Shown here piece after piece: positions 1-6,018 of a DNA stretch of 11,823 nt. How positions within the stretch are numbered: position 1 is the first letter of the stretch; each line of letters begins with the position of its first letter. A program made the translations under genes and the position numbers. Source of the DNA: Bacillota bacterium (GTDB taxonomy: Bacteria; Bacillota; DSM-12270; Thermacetogeniales; Thermacetogeniaceae); assembly GCA_030627585.1 (NCBI GenBank), contig DAOURU010000012.1, forward strand, positions 1 through 11,823. The letters are read 5' to 3'. The notes beneath the pieces were generated by a model, which searched no databases, was not told the DNA's origin, and was given only the letters and a program-made list of their open reading frames with translations.

Positions 1-72
1 GGTTTAAATTTGGGAGACGTTTTTGGGGATTTATTTTCACGTGCCGAACAGAAAGTAGAACAGAAAAATTAA
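1..72 (+). CDS. C-terminal tail of an unidentified protein (5' end outside the window)
   Basis: Reading frame 1 is open from the first base to a TAA at 70-72 and encodes 23 residues, beginning GLNLGDVFGDLFSRAEQK and ending in a charged tail. The composition (alternating hydrophobic and acidic residues, then a Lys/Glu-rich end) looks like genuine protein, and the stop lies 39 bases before the next start, as expected for the preceding gene of the same operon. A second frame is also open here, but its translation is arginine- and tryptophan-rich and less protein-like. Too little is visible to name a family. Confidence 0.45.
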   Translation, partial: GLNLGDVFGDLFSRAEQKVEQKN

Positions 73-111
73 CAAAAGTCGAAGCCTGGGTGAGGGAGAG
101 GGGGAAAATGG

Positions 112-360
112 ATGCCTGTTTTCAGTTTTAGTTGCAGACAATGCGGGGAAGAGTTTACAAAACTGATAAGAAGGCAAGACGAAAAAAAAGCAAAATGCCC
201 CAGGTGTGGGAGTGAGGACCTTCAGCATCTTTTTCGACGCTTTAATTATGTAAAGATTACCCAGAAATATAATCCTGGTTGCACTGCCGCGTGGAATTGT
301 GTAAGCGCGAAAAAGTTTGGATGCGGAAAGTATGCAAAATATAAGCTGCCGAGCCTTTAG
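112..360 (+). CDS. FmdB-type zinc-ribbon protein
   Basis: A small 82-residue protein with an N-terminal zinc ribbon of the FmdB/CxxC-CxxC class: an opening strand MPVFSFSC, CxxC at residues 8-11 and a second CxxC at 29-32, which together would bind one structural zinc. Members of this family are called putative regulators because the founding member was linked to formylmethanofuran dehydrogenase (a molybdenum/tungsten enzyme), but their biochemical role is not established. Residues 45-82 are basic and contain three more cysteines (57, 63, 71), unlike the Gly/Ala/Cys-rich tail many relatives have. The ATG at 112 follows a purine-rich GGGAGAGGGGG site at a good distance; an ATG at 108 is in another frame and soon stops. 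The next gene, mobA, starts 12 bases after the stop with its ribosome site touching it, so the two are probably co-transcribed. Confidence 0.8.
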   Translation: MPVFSFSCRQCGEEFTKLIRRQDEKKAKCPRCGSEDLQHLFRRFNYVKITQKYNPGCTAAWNCVSAKKFGCGKYAKYKLPSL

Positions 361-372
361 GAGCCGAAAGCT

Positions 373-978
373 ATGGAAGCGGCAGGGGTTATTTTAGCGG
401 GGGGCGAGAGTTCGCGTTTTCAGGGGAATAAAGCCTTTGCAGAAATAGTTTCCCAAAGGTTAATTGACCGCATAGTATCGATTTTAGGGGAAGTTTTTCC
501 CAAGTTAATTCTTGTCACTAATTCACCATGCGAATACCAAAGTTTAGGAGTTAAAGTGGCTCAGGACTTGATTCCGGGGCGGGGGCCCTTGAGCGGGATC
601 CACGCGGGACTTGTTGTTTCCCCTTATAGTTTAAACTTTGTCACGGCATGCGATATGCCCTTTATCAATGGAGGGCTTGTAAGGTATTTGGTCGAACAGG
701 CGACTCCTTCTGACGATGCGGTAGTTCCCCTGGTTCGGGAATACCCGGAACCTCTTTTTGCCGTATATCGGAAAACCTGCCTTCCGCATGTTGAGGCCTG
801 CCTAAAGTCAGGTATTTATAAGGTTACATCTTTTTACGATTTGATCCAGGTGCGCTTTATTCCTCAAGAAGAATTAGTGCCTTTCGGGGGACTGAAGAAC
901 TTTTTTAATATTAATACCAGGGAAGATTTAAAAAAAGCGTACCACATCGCGAGGGACCTTGAAGTAAAAAATTCTTAG
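373..978 (+). CDS. mobA: Molybdenum cofactor guanylyltransferase MobA
   Basis: A 201-residue nucleotidyltransferase that attaches GMP from GTP to molybdopterin cofactor, producing the guanine dinucleotide form used by DMSO-reductase-family enzymes such as formate dehydrogenase. The N-terminal GTP-binding signature LAGGESSRFQGNKA lies at residues 8-21 (Asn where many relatives have Asp just before the Lys). The GRGPLSGIHAGL segment is at 69-80, the metal-binding ACDMP motif with its Asp at 92-96, and the family's closing NINTREDL at 178-185. Length is normal for MobA. The start is set by AGGAG at 359-363, nine bases before the ATG and overlapping the stop of the zinc-ribbon gene. MobA-like transferases also include MocA (CMP) and related sugar-nucleotide enzymes; the LAGG..SR and DMP motifs favour MobA. 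No other cofactor gene lies in the window. Confidence 0.88.
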   Translation: MEAAGVILAGGESSRFQGNKAFAEIVSQRLIDRIVSILGEVFPKLILVTNSPCEYQSLGVKVAQDLIPGRGPLSGIHAGLVVSPYSLNFVTACDMPFINGGLVRYLVEQATPSDDAVVPLVREYPEPLFAVYRKTCLPHVEACLKSGIYKVTSFYDLIQVRFIPQEELVPFGGLKNFFNINTREDLKKAYHIARDLEVKNS

Positions 979-1129
979 TTTCAACGCCTCCGAGGAAATT
1001 AAGGGGGCTAAAAGCTTTTCGGTTGTGGGGTCCTCTTTGGCGGCGAGTTCAAGGCGGGCCGACTAATTCGGGTAGCAAGACTTCCATCCCGTTGGCTTTC
1101 TTTTAGGTTGGCTTTGAATTTGATAATCG
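979..1129 (+). promoter_or_regulatory. Non-coding stretch with nested and competing inverted repeats (possible structured RNA)
   Basis: No credible gene occupies this stretch. Visible pairings are: CGCCT (985-989) with AGGCG (1052-1056), continuing inward as CC (990-991) with GG (1039-1040) and GAGGA (992-996) with TCCTC (1031-1035), around an AAAAGCTTTT palindrome (1010-1019). Next, GCCGAC (1058-1063) can pair with GTTGGC at 1091-1096 or with its repeat at 1107-1112. Alternatively GCCGA (1058-1062) plus AATTC (1065-1069) can pair with GAATT (1116-1120) plus TCGGC (1127-1131), which overlaps the base of the following terminator. This resembles an attenuator or riboswitch leader, or a structured 3' UTR of mobA. 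I recognise no known riboswitch consensus. Hand-found pairings can arise by chance. Confidence 0.3.
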
Positions 1130-1166
1130 GCGCTCCGGTGATAACCGGATCGCTTTTTTTCTTTTT
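1130..1166 (+). terminator. Intrinsic terminator between mobA and the lipoprotein gene
   Basis: TCCGGT (1134-1139), loop GATA (1140-1143) and ACCGGA (1144-1149) form a 6-bp stem, extended past one mismatch by GCG (1130-1132) with CGC (1151-1153). Seven T follow at once (1154-1160), then C and six more T. This is a textbook rho-independent terminator on the + strand. It ends either the mobA transcript or an RNA begun in the preceding structured stretch. Confidence 0.85.
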
Positions 1167-1236
1167 TCTGGTGGCTAATCTTACCGTGTATCGATTCATT
1201 ACGATGTGGAAAGCTGAAATTTAGGGAGGAAAGGGG

Positions 1237-1743
1237 GTGAAAACAGTGAAAAGAAAACTTTTGGCAGGTTTGCTTACGATTATGTTCTTGATTACAGGAG
1301 TGCTGGTGGAAGGTTGCCGGCCGGCTCGGAAACCGGCTCCATCCCCTGCACCTAAGACTCGGGAAACACCTTCTCCTGCCCGAAAACCAGCTCCTAGAAC
1401 ACCAACTGAAGCAAGACAAATGGCGGACCGGGTTGCCCGCGAGGCAGCCAAGGTGCCGGGGGTCCGGCGCGCCACTGTAGTCATTTCCGGCAAAACGGCC
1501 TTTGTCGGATTAGACCTCAAAGCAAATGTTGAAAAATCTCGGACTACGGCTATTAAAAACGAAGTAGTAAGGCGCGTAACAGCTGCAGAGTCTGGTTTAA
1601 CAACGGTAAATGTAACTTCAGATCCTGATTTGGTTGCTCGCTTACGAAGGATTGCAGATGGGATCAAAAAAGGAAAACCAGTTTCAAGTTTCGCTTCGGA
1701 GCTCGCGGAAATCTCGCGGCGAATCGCACCCCGAACAAGCTAA
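1237..1743 (+). CDS. Sporulation lipoprotein, YhcN/YlaJ family
   Basis: A 168-residue predicted lipoprotein. Residues 1-26 are a signal peptide with basic start (KTVKRK) and hydrophobic core, followed by a lipobox-like VEGC giving Cys27 as the lipidated residue (Glu at -2 is unusual). Residues 28-56 are a Pro/Ala/Lys linker with ARKPAP twice. Residues 57-165 carry the YhcN/YlaJ-type domain: an amphipathic helix, PGVRRATVVISGKTAFVGLDL (74-94 region), an IKNEVVRRV helix, VNVTSDPDL and a final helix. Known family members are made in the forespore and found in spore membranes; their exact role is unclear. GTG at 1237 is six bases after GGGAGGA (1224-1230); a second in-frame GTG at 1246 is also possible. 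It stands alone between two terminators, so it should have its own promoter in 1167-1223; I found only a weak forespore-sigma-like match there (GTGTA at 1186, GG at 1208). Confidence 0.78.
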   Translation: MKTVKRKLLAGLLTIMFLITGVLVEGCRPARKPAPSPAPKTRETPSPARKPAPRTPTEARQMADRVAREAAKVPGVRRATVVISGKTAFVGLDLKANVEKSRTTAIKNEVVRRVTAAESGLTTVNVTSDPDLVARLRRIADGIKKGKPVSSFASELAEISRRIAPRTS

Positions 1744-1744
1744 G

Positions 1745-1775
1745 AGCCTGGTCTTCTTTTGACCAGGCTTTTTTT
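1745..1775 (+). terminator. Intrinsic terminator after the sporulation lipoprotein
   Basis: AGCCTGGTC (1745-1753) and GACCAGGCT (1761-1769) form a perfect 9-bp stem around a 7-base loop, followed by a T run to 1775. It begins one base after the lipoprotein stop codon. It also rules out a downstream gene start at TTG 1759, which lies inside this hairpin. Confidence 0.93.
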
Positions 1776-1846
1776 ATTTGCTTATTTGCTGTATTTATAT
1801 TTGCTGTATATTGTTTTTTGGTTTTGCACAACCTACCCAAAAAAGA
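1775..1846 (+). promoter_or_regulatory. AT-rich promoter region with TATTTGCT direct repeats
   Basis: Three copies of TATTTGCT occur at 1775-1782, 1783-1790 and 1798-1805; the last two extend to TATTTGCTGTAT with a 15-base period. The stretch lies between a strong terminator and the ribosome site of the DUF1614 gene, so a promoter for the DUF1614-spoIIP pair is expected here. A poor sigma-A-like pair (TTGCTG at 1786, TATTGT at 1809, 17-base spacer) is visible, but no confident sporulation-sigma match. The repeats may be operator half-sites or simple AT-rich drift. Confidence 0.3.
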
Positions 1847-1863
1847 AAGGAGATGCGTTACTG

Positions 1864-2598
1864 TTGCCGCGGCTTCCAGTTGGAATCGTGATCCTCTTGA
1901 TAGTCTCAATTCTTGTTTATATTGGAGTTGCCCAGCGGGTCCTGGACCGGCTCCGTTTATCTGATAAAGCAGCACTTGGTGTAATCGCTGCTCTTATTAT
2001 TGGAGGGTTCATCAATCTTCCTCTGCCACGGGGGCCCCGTATAGAAGCTTCGTTGAATATAGGGGGAGGACTTGTGCCGTTACTTCTTGCAGGCTATTTA
2101 ATAGCACAGACAGAAACCATGAAAGAAAGAGTGCGGGCGCTTGTAGGAATTGTTGCCACGGCAGGTGCTGTTTATCTGACGGGAATTTTCTTAGGAGCCG
2201 AACCGGAAAACATGTTTCTGGATCCTCTTTACGTTTACCCTTTGGTCGGCGGTGTTGTTGCGTATTTAATCGGCCGGTCGCGGCGAAGTGCTTTTATTGC
2301 TGCTACAGTAGGAATTCTGCTGGTTGATGTGATTACCTACCTTCGTTTATTGATCACGGGAACTCCCGGTGCGGTTCTCATCGGAGGAGGAGGGGCTTTT
2401 GATGCTGTTGTTATCGCAGGTTTATTGGCTGTGCTTTTAGCGGAATTCATCGGAGAAACAAGAGAATGGCTTCAAGGCGGTCCCACGGAAACAGGGAAAG
2501 CTCCTGCTCTTTTGAAGCATTTGCGGACTCGGTTCCAGGAAAGGAATAATCAAGAAGAAAATGGTTTAATGAAAGATCCCGAGGAAGGTGAAAGATAG
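1864..2598 (+). CDS. DUF1614 family membrane protein
   Basis: A 244-residue integral membrane protein of the DUF1614 family, whose function is unknown. About seven hydrophobic segments are visible (roughly residues 5-23, 36-53, 66-82, 91-110, 122-137, 142-160, 178-196), followed by a hydrophilic tail of about 48 residues. Recognisable conserved parts are the VLDRLRLSDKAAL segment near 26-38, the LIGRSRRSAFIAA loop at 135-147 and the GGGGAFDAVVIAGLLAVLLAE stretch from 174. I place the start at TTG 1864, which follows AAAGGAG (1846-1852) at a suitable distance and yields the usual short N-terminus MPRLPVGIVI. The frame extends further upstream, but only through a terminator hairpin. The stop overlaps the GTG of the SpoIIP-like gene by one base (TAGTG), so translation is coupled and a shared role in spore formation is likely. 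Confidence 0.82.
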   Translation: MPRLPVGIVILLIVSILVYIGVAQRVLDRLRLSDKAALGVIAALIIGGFINLPLPRGPRIEASLNIGGGLVPLLLAGYLIAQTETMKERVRALVGIVATAGAVYLTGIFLGAEPENMFLDPLYVYPLVGGVVAYLIGRSRRSAFIAATVGILLVDVITYLRLLITGTPGAVLIGGGGAFDAVVIAGLLAVLLAEFIGETREWLQGGPTETGKAPALLKHLRTRFQERNNQEENGLMKDPEEGER

Positions 2599-3740
2599 TG
2601 TCCCGGAAAAAATGCAAGGTTTTCGTATTGATTGCGACTGTTGTTTTGTTTAGTGTTGCCGGGTTCACTGCGATGGCGGAACCTGTTTGGTCTGGCTGGA
2701 AAGATATCCTTGGCGGTTTTGAAGTCGAAAGGACGGATGGAGGCTATTATTCAATTCTCGACGAAAATAATCAAGTAATTCACCGGACTGCGCACCGCCT
2801 TTATCGGGGTGATGAATATATTACAGCGGAAAATATGCATTACCAGATTACCAGGATAGAGGGGGACTTCGCCTACGCATGCTTGGTCGGTCAAGAGGCA
2901 GAAGCTGAATTGGCAACTCATGAAATTTCCGAGCAGGCGCAAGCGTTTCCGGGACGGATAAAAGACCAGCGTAACGCCATTGCAATTTACCATACCCACA
3001 GTGATGAATCTTATGTTCCCACAGATGGAACCGAAAGTGTTTATGCCCATGGGGGTATTTTCAAAGTAGGAACCGTTTTTGCAGAAAAATTAAGGTCTAT
3101 GAACTTTAATGTGTTGCATAGTTTCAGACCTCACGACCCTCATGACGCCAACGCTTACTACCGCTCACGGCGCACTGCTGCGCAGCTGCTCCAAAAACAA
3201 CCCCTGGCTTTGATTGATGTTCACCGGGATGCCGTTCCGCCGGATGTTTATGGTACCGTAATTGACGAGAAACCTGTCACAAAAATCAAAATTGTGGTTG
3301 GCCGGGAAAACCCCAGGATGGGTTCAAATCTTCAGTTTGCGAAGCAGATAAAAGCAGCGGTTGACAAAACCCATCCGGGTTTAATTCAGGGAATTCTTAT
3401 TTCCCGGGGCAGTTTTAATCAAGACCTTGCTCCCCGATCCGTTTTAATTGAAGTAGGTTCCCACACCAACAGCCGCGAGGCAGCGCAACGGGGCATTGCC
3501 TTATTTGCCGAGGCTTTACCCAAGGTTTTTGGAATTACCGGAATCAGGCCTGAGGTTGGTCCTCCTGCTCCCCCTACTAACCGGGGTGACTGGAAGGTCC
3601 TTTTTTGGGGTATACTGATTGTAGGAGGGGCCATTGCCGGGTTTTTATACCTTAATACCGGAAGCTGGAAAGGAGCCTGGGAACAGTTTAAAAGATTCTT
3701 TGAGGTCGAACTTCCTGGCAATAGAAAAAGAAAGGAATAG
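2598..3740 (+). CDS. spoIIP: Stage II sporulation protein P-type peptidoglycan hydrolase
   Basis: A 380-residue secreted or membrane-anchored cell-wall hydrolase of the SpoIIP family. In characterised spore formers SpoIIP works with SpoIID and SpoIIM to thin septal peptidoglycan and drive engulfment, using a zinc-dependent amidase fold and an endopeptidase activity. Residues 1-28 form a signal sequence or anchor (basic start, hydrophobic 8-26). The catalytic domain runs from about 125 to 315, with IYHTHSDESY at 130-139, DVHRDA at 207-212 and EVGSHTN at 285-291; His132/134, His209 and Glu285 are the candidate metal or catalytic residues. A second hydrophobic helix (about 333-352) and a basic tail follow, which is unusual for the classical protein. 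The GTG start overlaps the DUF1614 stop and has GAGGAAGGTG (2581-2590) as ribosome site. Its partner is DUF1614 rather than gpr, so this may be a second, paralogous SpoIIP; the gene symbol denotes family. Confidence 0.85.
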   Translation: MSRKKCKVFVLIATVVLFSVAGFTAMAEPVWSGWKDILGGFEVERTDGGYYSILDENNQVIHRTAHRLYRGDEYITAENMHYQITRIEGDFAYACLVGQEAEAELATHEISEQAQAFPGRIKDQRNAIAIYHTHSDESYVPTDGTESVYAHGGIFKVGTVFAEKLRSMNFNVLHSFRPHDPHDANAYYRSRRTAAQLLQKQPLALIDVHRDAVPPDVYGTVIDEKPVTKIKIVVGRENPRMGSNLQFAKQIKAAVDKTHPGLIQGILISRGSFNQDLAPRSVLIEVGSHTNSREAAQRGIALFAEALPKVFGITGIRPEVGPPAPPTNRGDWKVLFWGILIVGGAIAGFLYLNTGSWKGAWEQFKRFFEVELPGNRKRKE

Positions 3741-3902
3741 GAGGGGAAGTCCCTTAGAATATTTAACAACAATATATAAAGACTCTGCGCCGTTTGTTCT
3801 GTGCAATCTAAAGGGAGAATTGGCGTGCTTTTTTCTTGTAGTCACGTGCTTGTAGTTAGGTAGAATTTACGGAATAAAACAGGAGGCAAGTAATCTAAGC
3901 CA
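3741..3902 (+). other. Intergenic region before YIEGIA
   Basis: These 162 bases hold no convincing gene. I see no terminator after spoIIP. GTGCTT and CTTGTAGT are each repeated within 3825-3856. A weak sigma-A-like pair (TTGTAG at 3836, TAGAAT at 3861, 19-base spacer) could serve YIEGIA. AGGAGG at 3881-3886 is the ribosome site, 16 bases from the ATG, which is longer than usual. Confidence 0.35.
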
Positions 3903-4790
3903 ATGTCTTACGTGTGGAGCGTTGTTTTAGGCTTGGTTGCAGGAACACTGGCTAGGCTTTTTATGCTGCGGTTGGATTACAGGCAGTACCCTACTTACCC
4001 TCACGGCATTTTAACTCACCTCGCTTTAGGTTTTATCGCGGCTTTAATCGGTTCTGTTCTGGTTCCTGCCATGGCGTTCAAGGAATTTACAGCAGTTACT
4101 TTTTTGGCCCTGGCGGCTCAGGAGTTTCGCCAGGTTCGGAATATGGAAAGGGAAACCCTCGTCAAGTTGGAAGCTGCAGAACTTGTACCGCGGGGTTTTG
4201 ATTACATTGAGGGGATTGCCAAAACCTTCGAGGCCCGGAATTATTTAACAATGGCAACAGCCCTCGCTGTCAGTGGTGCTGCTTTTGTTCTGAACTGGCA
4301 GGCTGCTTTCGGAGTTGCTGTTTTGTTGCTGACAGGGACTCAATTTTTGAAGAAGGGTCAGGTCGTGGGAGATCTCGCAGAAGTAGTTCCGGCGCGTTTG
4401 CACTTTCAGGGCGCTCTACTCATGGTAGACGACATTGTTATCATGAATGTAGGCCTGCCCGAGGCAAGGGAAAAAATTCTCGCTGAGGGGCTTGCCATTT
4501 TAATAAAACCCAAAGATGACAACGGGAGAGCGACACTTCACCATGTCGGCCAGCGGCAGGCAATTCTGCATACCGCTGCTACTTTGCTGGGAATAAAACG
4601 GGAGATCGGCGAGTTGGAGTTTACCCCGCTCGCCCGGAAAAATATTGATACCGGCGCTGTTGGAGTTTTTATTTTGCCGATTGAAAAAGATTTCGACTCC
4701 CTTCGGGAGATCATTAACAGGGTTCCCGTCTTGGAAAGCGCCTCCCGGAAACCTTTGTCCACCCAGGCGGGAAGGATCGCGGCAGACTAA
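3903..4790 (+). CDS. YIEGIA family sporulation-associated membrane protein
   Basis: A 295-residue membrane protein that carries the family's namesake YIEGIA motif exactly, at residues 101-106. Hydrophobic segments lie near 4-20, 37-55, 62-72, 114-130 and 133-147, followed by a soluble C-terminal half of about 145 residues. The N-terminal half contains DYRQYPTYPHG (25-35). The family is confined, as far as I know, to endospore formers; its molecular role is not established. The small downstream gene encodes what annotation pipelines name the capping complex subunit for YIEGIA, so the two probably form a complex. The start has AGGAGG (3881-3886) at a rather long distance, and no closer in-frame start exists upstream. 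The stop TAA overlaps the AGGAG preceding the next gene, consistent with an operon. Confidence 0.85.
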   Translation: MSYVWSVVLGLVAGTLARLFMLRLDYRQYPTYPHGILTHLALGFIAALIGSVLVPAMAFKEFTAVTFLALAAQEFRQVRNMERETLVKLEAAELVPRGFDYIEGIAKTFEARNYLTMATALAVSGAAFVLNWQAAFGVAVLLLTGTQFLKKGQVVGDLAEVVPARLHFQGALLMVDDIVIMNVGLPEAREKILAEGLAILIKPKDDNGRATLHHVGQRQAILHTAATLLGIKREIGELEFTPLARKNIDTGAVGVFILPIEKDFDSLREIINRVPVLESASRKPLSTQAGRIAAD

Positions 4791-4805
4791 GGAGTTGGAG
4801 AATTT

Positions 4806-4997
4806 ATGGGGACAGAACTGATCGGAGCAGTCTTAGCGGTCATTACCCTTGACCCGGAGCTCGTGGCCGGTGGCGCCCCTATCTTCATCGCCTGCTCCCG
4901 GGAAGAACAAATCAAGATCGCCCTTGTTTTAAGTCGAATTTTGAAAGGAATGGTCCATGATTTAGAGAATGGCGTCTTAATAATTGTGAAACATTAG
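4806..4997 (+). CDS. Small YIEGIA capping-complex subunit
   Basis: A 63-residue protein found directly after YIEGIA. It has no signal peptide or membrane helix strong enough to be certain, although residues 5-16 and 24-30 are hydrophobic strands. The middle (SREEQIKIALVLSRILKG, about 31-48) looks like an amphipathic helix and the C-terminus ends in a hydrophobic strand, GVLIIVKH, suggesting a compact alpha/beta subunit. I recognise it by size, context and the DPELVAGGAPIF segment as the family annotated as capping complex subunit for YIEGIA; the capping activity itself is a name I recall, not something the sequence shows. GGAG at 4797-4800 lies five bases before the ATG. The next gene begins 10 bases after its stop, with its ribosome site overlapping the TAG. 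Confidence 0.78.
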   Translation: MGTELIGAVLAVITLDPELVAGGAPIFIACSREEQIKIALVLSRILKGMVHDLENGVLIIVKH

Positions 4998-5007
4998 GAG
5001 TAGGTTT

Positions 5008-5961
5008 ATGACGAAGGTTATTTATCACTGTTACGGCGGCTCTCATTCTTCTGTAACAACTGCGGGAATTCATCTGGGTCTTCTCCCCCGGGATCGGATT
5101 CCGGGTGCTCGCGAACTGCTTCAAGTCCCCCATTTCGACGGAAACGAAGCGGTTGCCCCCGGGCACTTCCGCGTGATGGGGTATGATTGGGCCGGAAACG
5201 AGGTTTATGTGCTGGGAAAACGCACTTTAGGACGCAGTTTTACTTTTCTTTTGCAAAAGGCAGCACAGATTCTTGGGTGCAGTCACGCTCTTTATCCCGT
5301 TGATACTACAGAACCCATTAATCTGTTGATGGTTTTTGGGGGTTTTTTATCGAGGCGTCTCAAAATGGTCGCGGCGGGGAGGCCGCTTGTTATTCTGGGA
5401 ACTCAATTAGCATATTTTCGGTTTGTTGAACTGGCAGATCAAGTTGAAGAAAATCTAAGAAAAAGAAGCGGGGAAAATCATAACTCCCGGGAACAGTTTT
5501 CGTCCCCGCGGGCGGTTTTTTATATCTGTCCCCAAGACTACAGGCTTGCCCTGCTTAGCGCCGGTTTTCATTTGTATCCCGAGGCGCATGGCGATTTTAT
5601 TCTTAAGTGGGCTTCGCAGCAAAAAAAGGTTACCGGGAAAATAGGGACAGTGTCATGCCTGGGGTCCGCTGGGGGCTATCACCTTTATGTCCTGGGCGGG
5701 GGAGGAGAACCTCAAATTGTTGCCCGGACTTTAAGGGAACTGCGAAATCTTTTAGGGATTCCCCGGTCACATTTTTATGTAGTGGAATCTTGCGTTGCGC
5801 CTCCTCTCCTCTTTCGCTGGCTTGCTCTTATTTTCAAGATCTTTACTTGGTCAGAGGGGCTGCGCTTATTAGAAAAAAAGGTTTTTCGAAGCATGATGGA
5901 AGCCTGCCGCGATGAGGGAAACCGGGTAAAAACTACAATAAAGGAGGGAGTTCTTGACTAA
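5008..5961 (+). CDS. DUF3189 family protein with an apparent second, degenerate DUF3189 domain
   Basis: A 317-residue protein of unknown function. The first half is a clear DUF3189 domain: VIYHCYGGSHSSVTTAGIHLG at the N-terminus, NEVYVLGKRTLGR at 64-76, and GRPLVILGTQLAYFRFVELA at 124-143. After a polar linker (about 145-167), the second half repeats the order in weaker form: AVFYICPQDYRLALLSAGFHL (169-189), YHLYVLGGGGEPQIVARTL (224-242), NLLGIPRSHFYVVES (247-261). The YVLG, LG and Tyr-x-Val positions line up in both halves, but the first domain's CYGGSHSS signature is not kept. DUF3189 proteins commonly lie next to sporulation genes in Clostridia and usually have about half this length. The ATG at 5008 follows AGGAG (4996-5000) closely. 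The 3' end overlaps a sigma-A-type promoter for the next gene. Confidence 0.8.
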   Translation: MTKVIYHCYGGSHSSVTTAGIHLGLLPRDRIPGARELLQVPHFDGNEAVAPGHFRVMGYDWAGNEVYVLGKRTLGRSFTFLLQKAAQILGCSHALYPVDTTEPINLLMVFGGFLSRRLKMVAAGRPLVILGTQLAYFRFVELADQVEENLRKRSGENHNSREQFSSPRAVFYICPQDYRLALLSAGFHLYPEAHGDFILKWASQQKKVTGKIGTVSCLGSAGGYHLYVLGGGGEPQIVARTLRELRNLLGIPRSHFYVVESCVAPPLLFRWLALIFKIFTWSEGLRLLEKKVFRSMMEACRDEGNRVKTTIKEGVLD

Positions 5962-5982
5962 ACTTTGTCACTCAAGGATAAT
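5954..5982 (+). promoter_or_regulatory. Sigma-A-type promoter for the DUF512-der-plsY-gpsA genes
   Basis: TTGACT (5954-5959) and GATAAT (5977-5982) each match the vegetative -35 and -10 consensus at five of six positions, with an optimal 17-base spacer. Transcription would start near 5989, in an A run, leaving a leader of roughly 25 bases before the DUF512 start. It lies across the last codons and stop of the DUF3189 gene, separating the sporulation-type genes upstream from housekeeping genes downstream. Confidence 0.72.
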
Positions 5983-5994
5983 GATAAAAAAAAG

Positions 5995-6018
5995 ATGGAG
6001 TTTGAGCTTAGGAAATGA
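5995..6018 (+). other. Possible seven-codon leader ORF coupled to the DUF512 start
   Basis: An ATG at 5995 opens a tiny frame encoding MEFELRK and stopping at TGA 6016-6018, which overlaps the DUF512 ATG as ATGA. The DUF512 gene's own ribosome site is poor: AGGA at 6010-6013 is only one base from its ATG, and GGAG at 5997-6000 is 14 bases away. Reinitiation from the short frame would explain this arrangement. The mini-ORF itself has only an A run before it and no clear ribosome site, so chance is possible. Confidence 0.3.

Noticed and set aside
979..1060. Molybdenum-cofactor riboswitch downstream of mobA
   Set aside because: A CTCCGAG-like segment (989-994 region) is faintly reminiscent, but the rest of the consensus as I remember it is absent and the position, after mobA, is wrong.
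1008..1199. Minus-strand open frame of 63 codons across the terminator region
   Set aside because: No ribosome site before its ATG, low-complexity basic translation, and it lies across a + strand terminator hairpin and T run.
1221..1667. Antisense open frame of 148 codons opposite the lipoprotein gene
   Set aside because: No family resemblance and it mirrors the codon bias of the clearly coding + strand gene.
1759..1863. Upstream extension of the DUF1614 gene from TTG 1759
   Set aside because: It starts inside the loop and stem of a perfect terminator, has no ribosome site, and adds 35 residues absent from the usual N-terminus. TTG 1864 with AAAGGAG is better.
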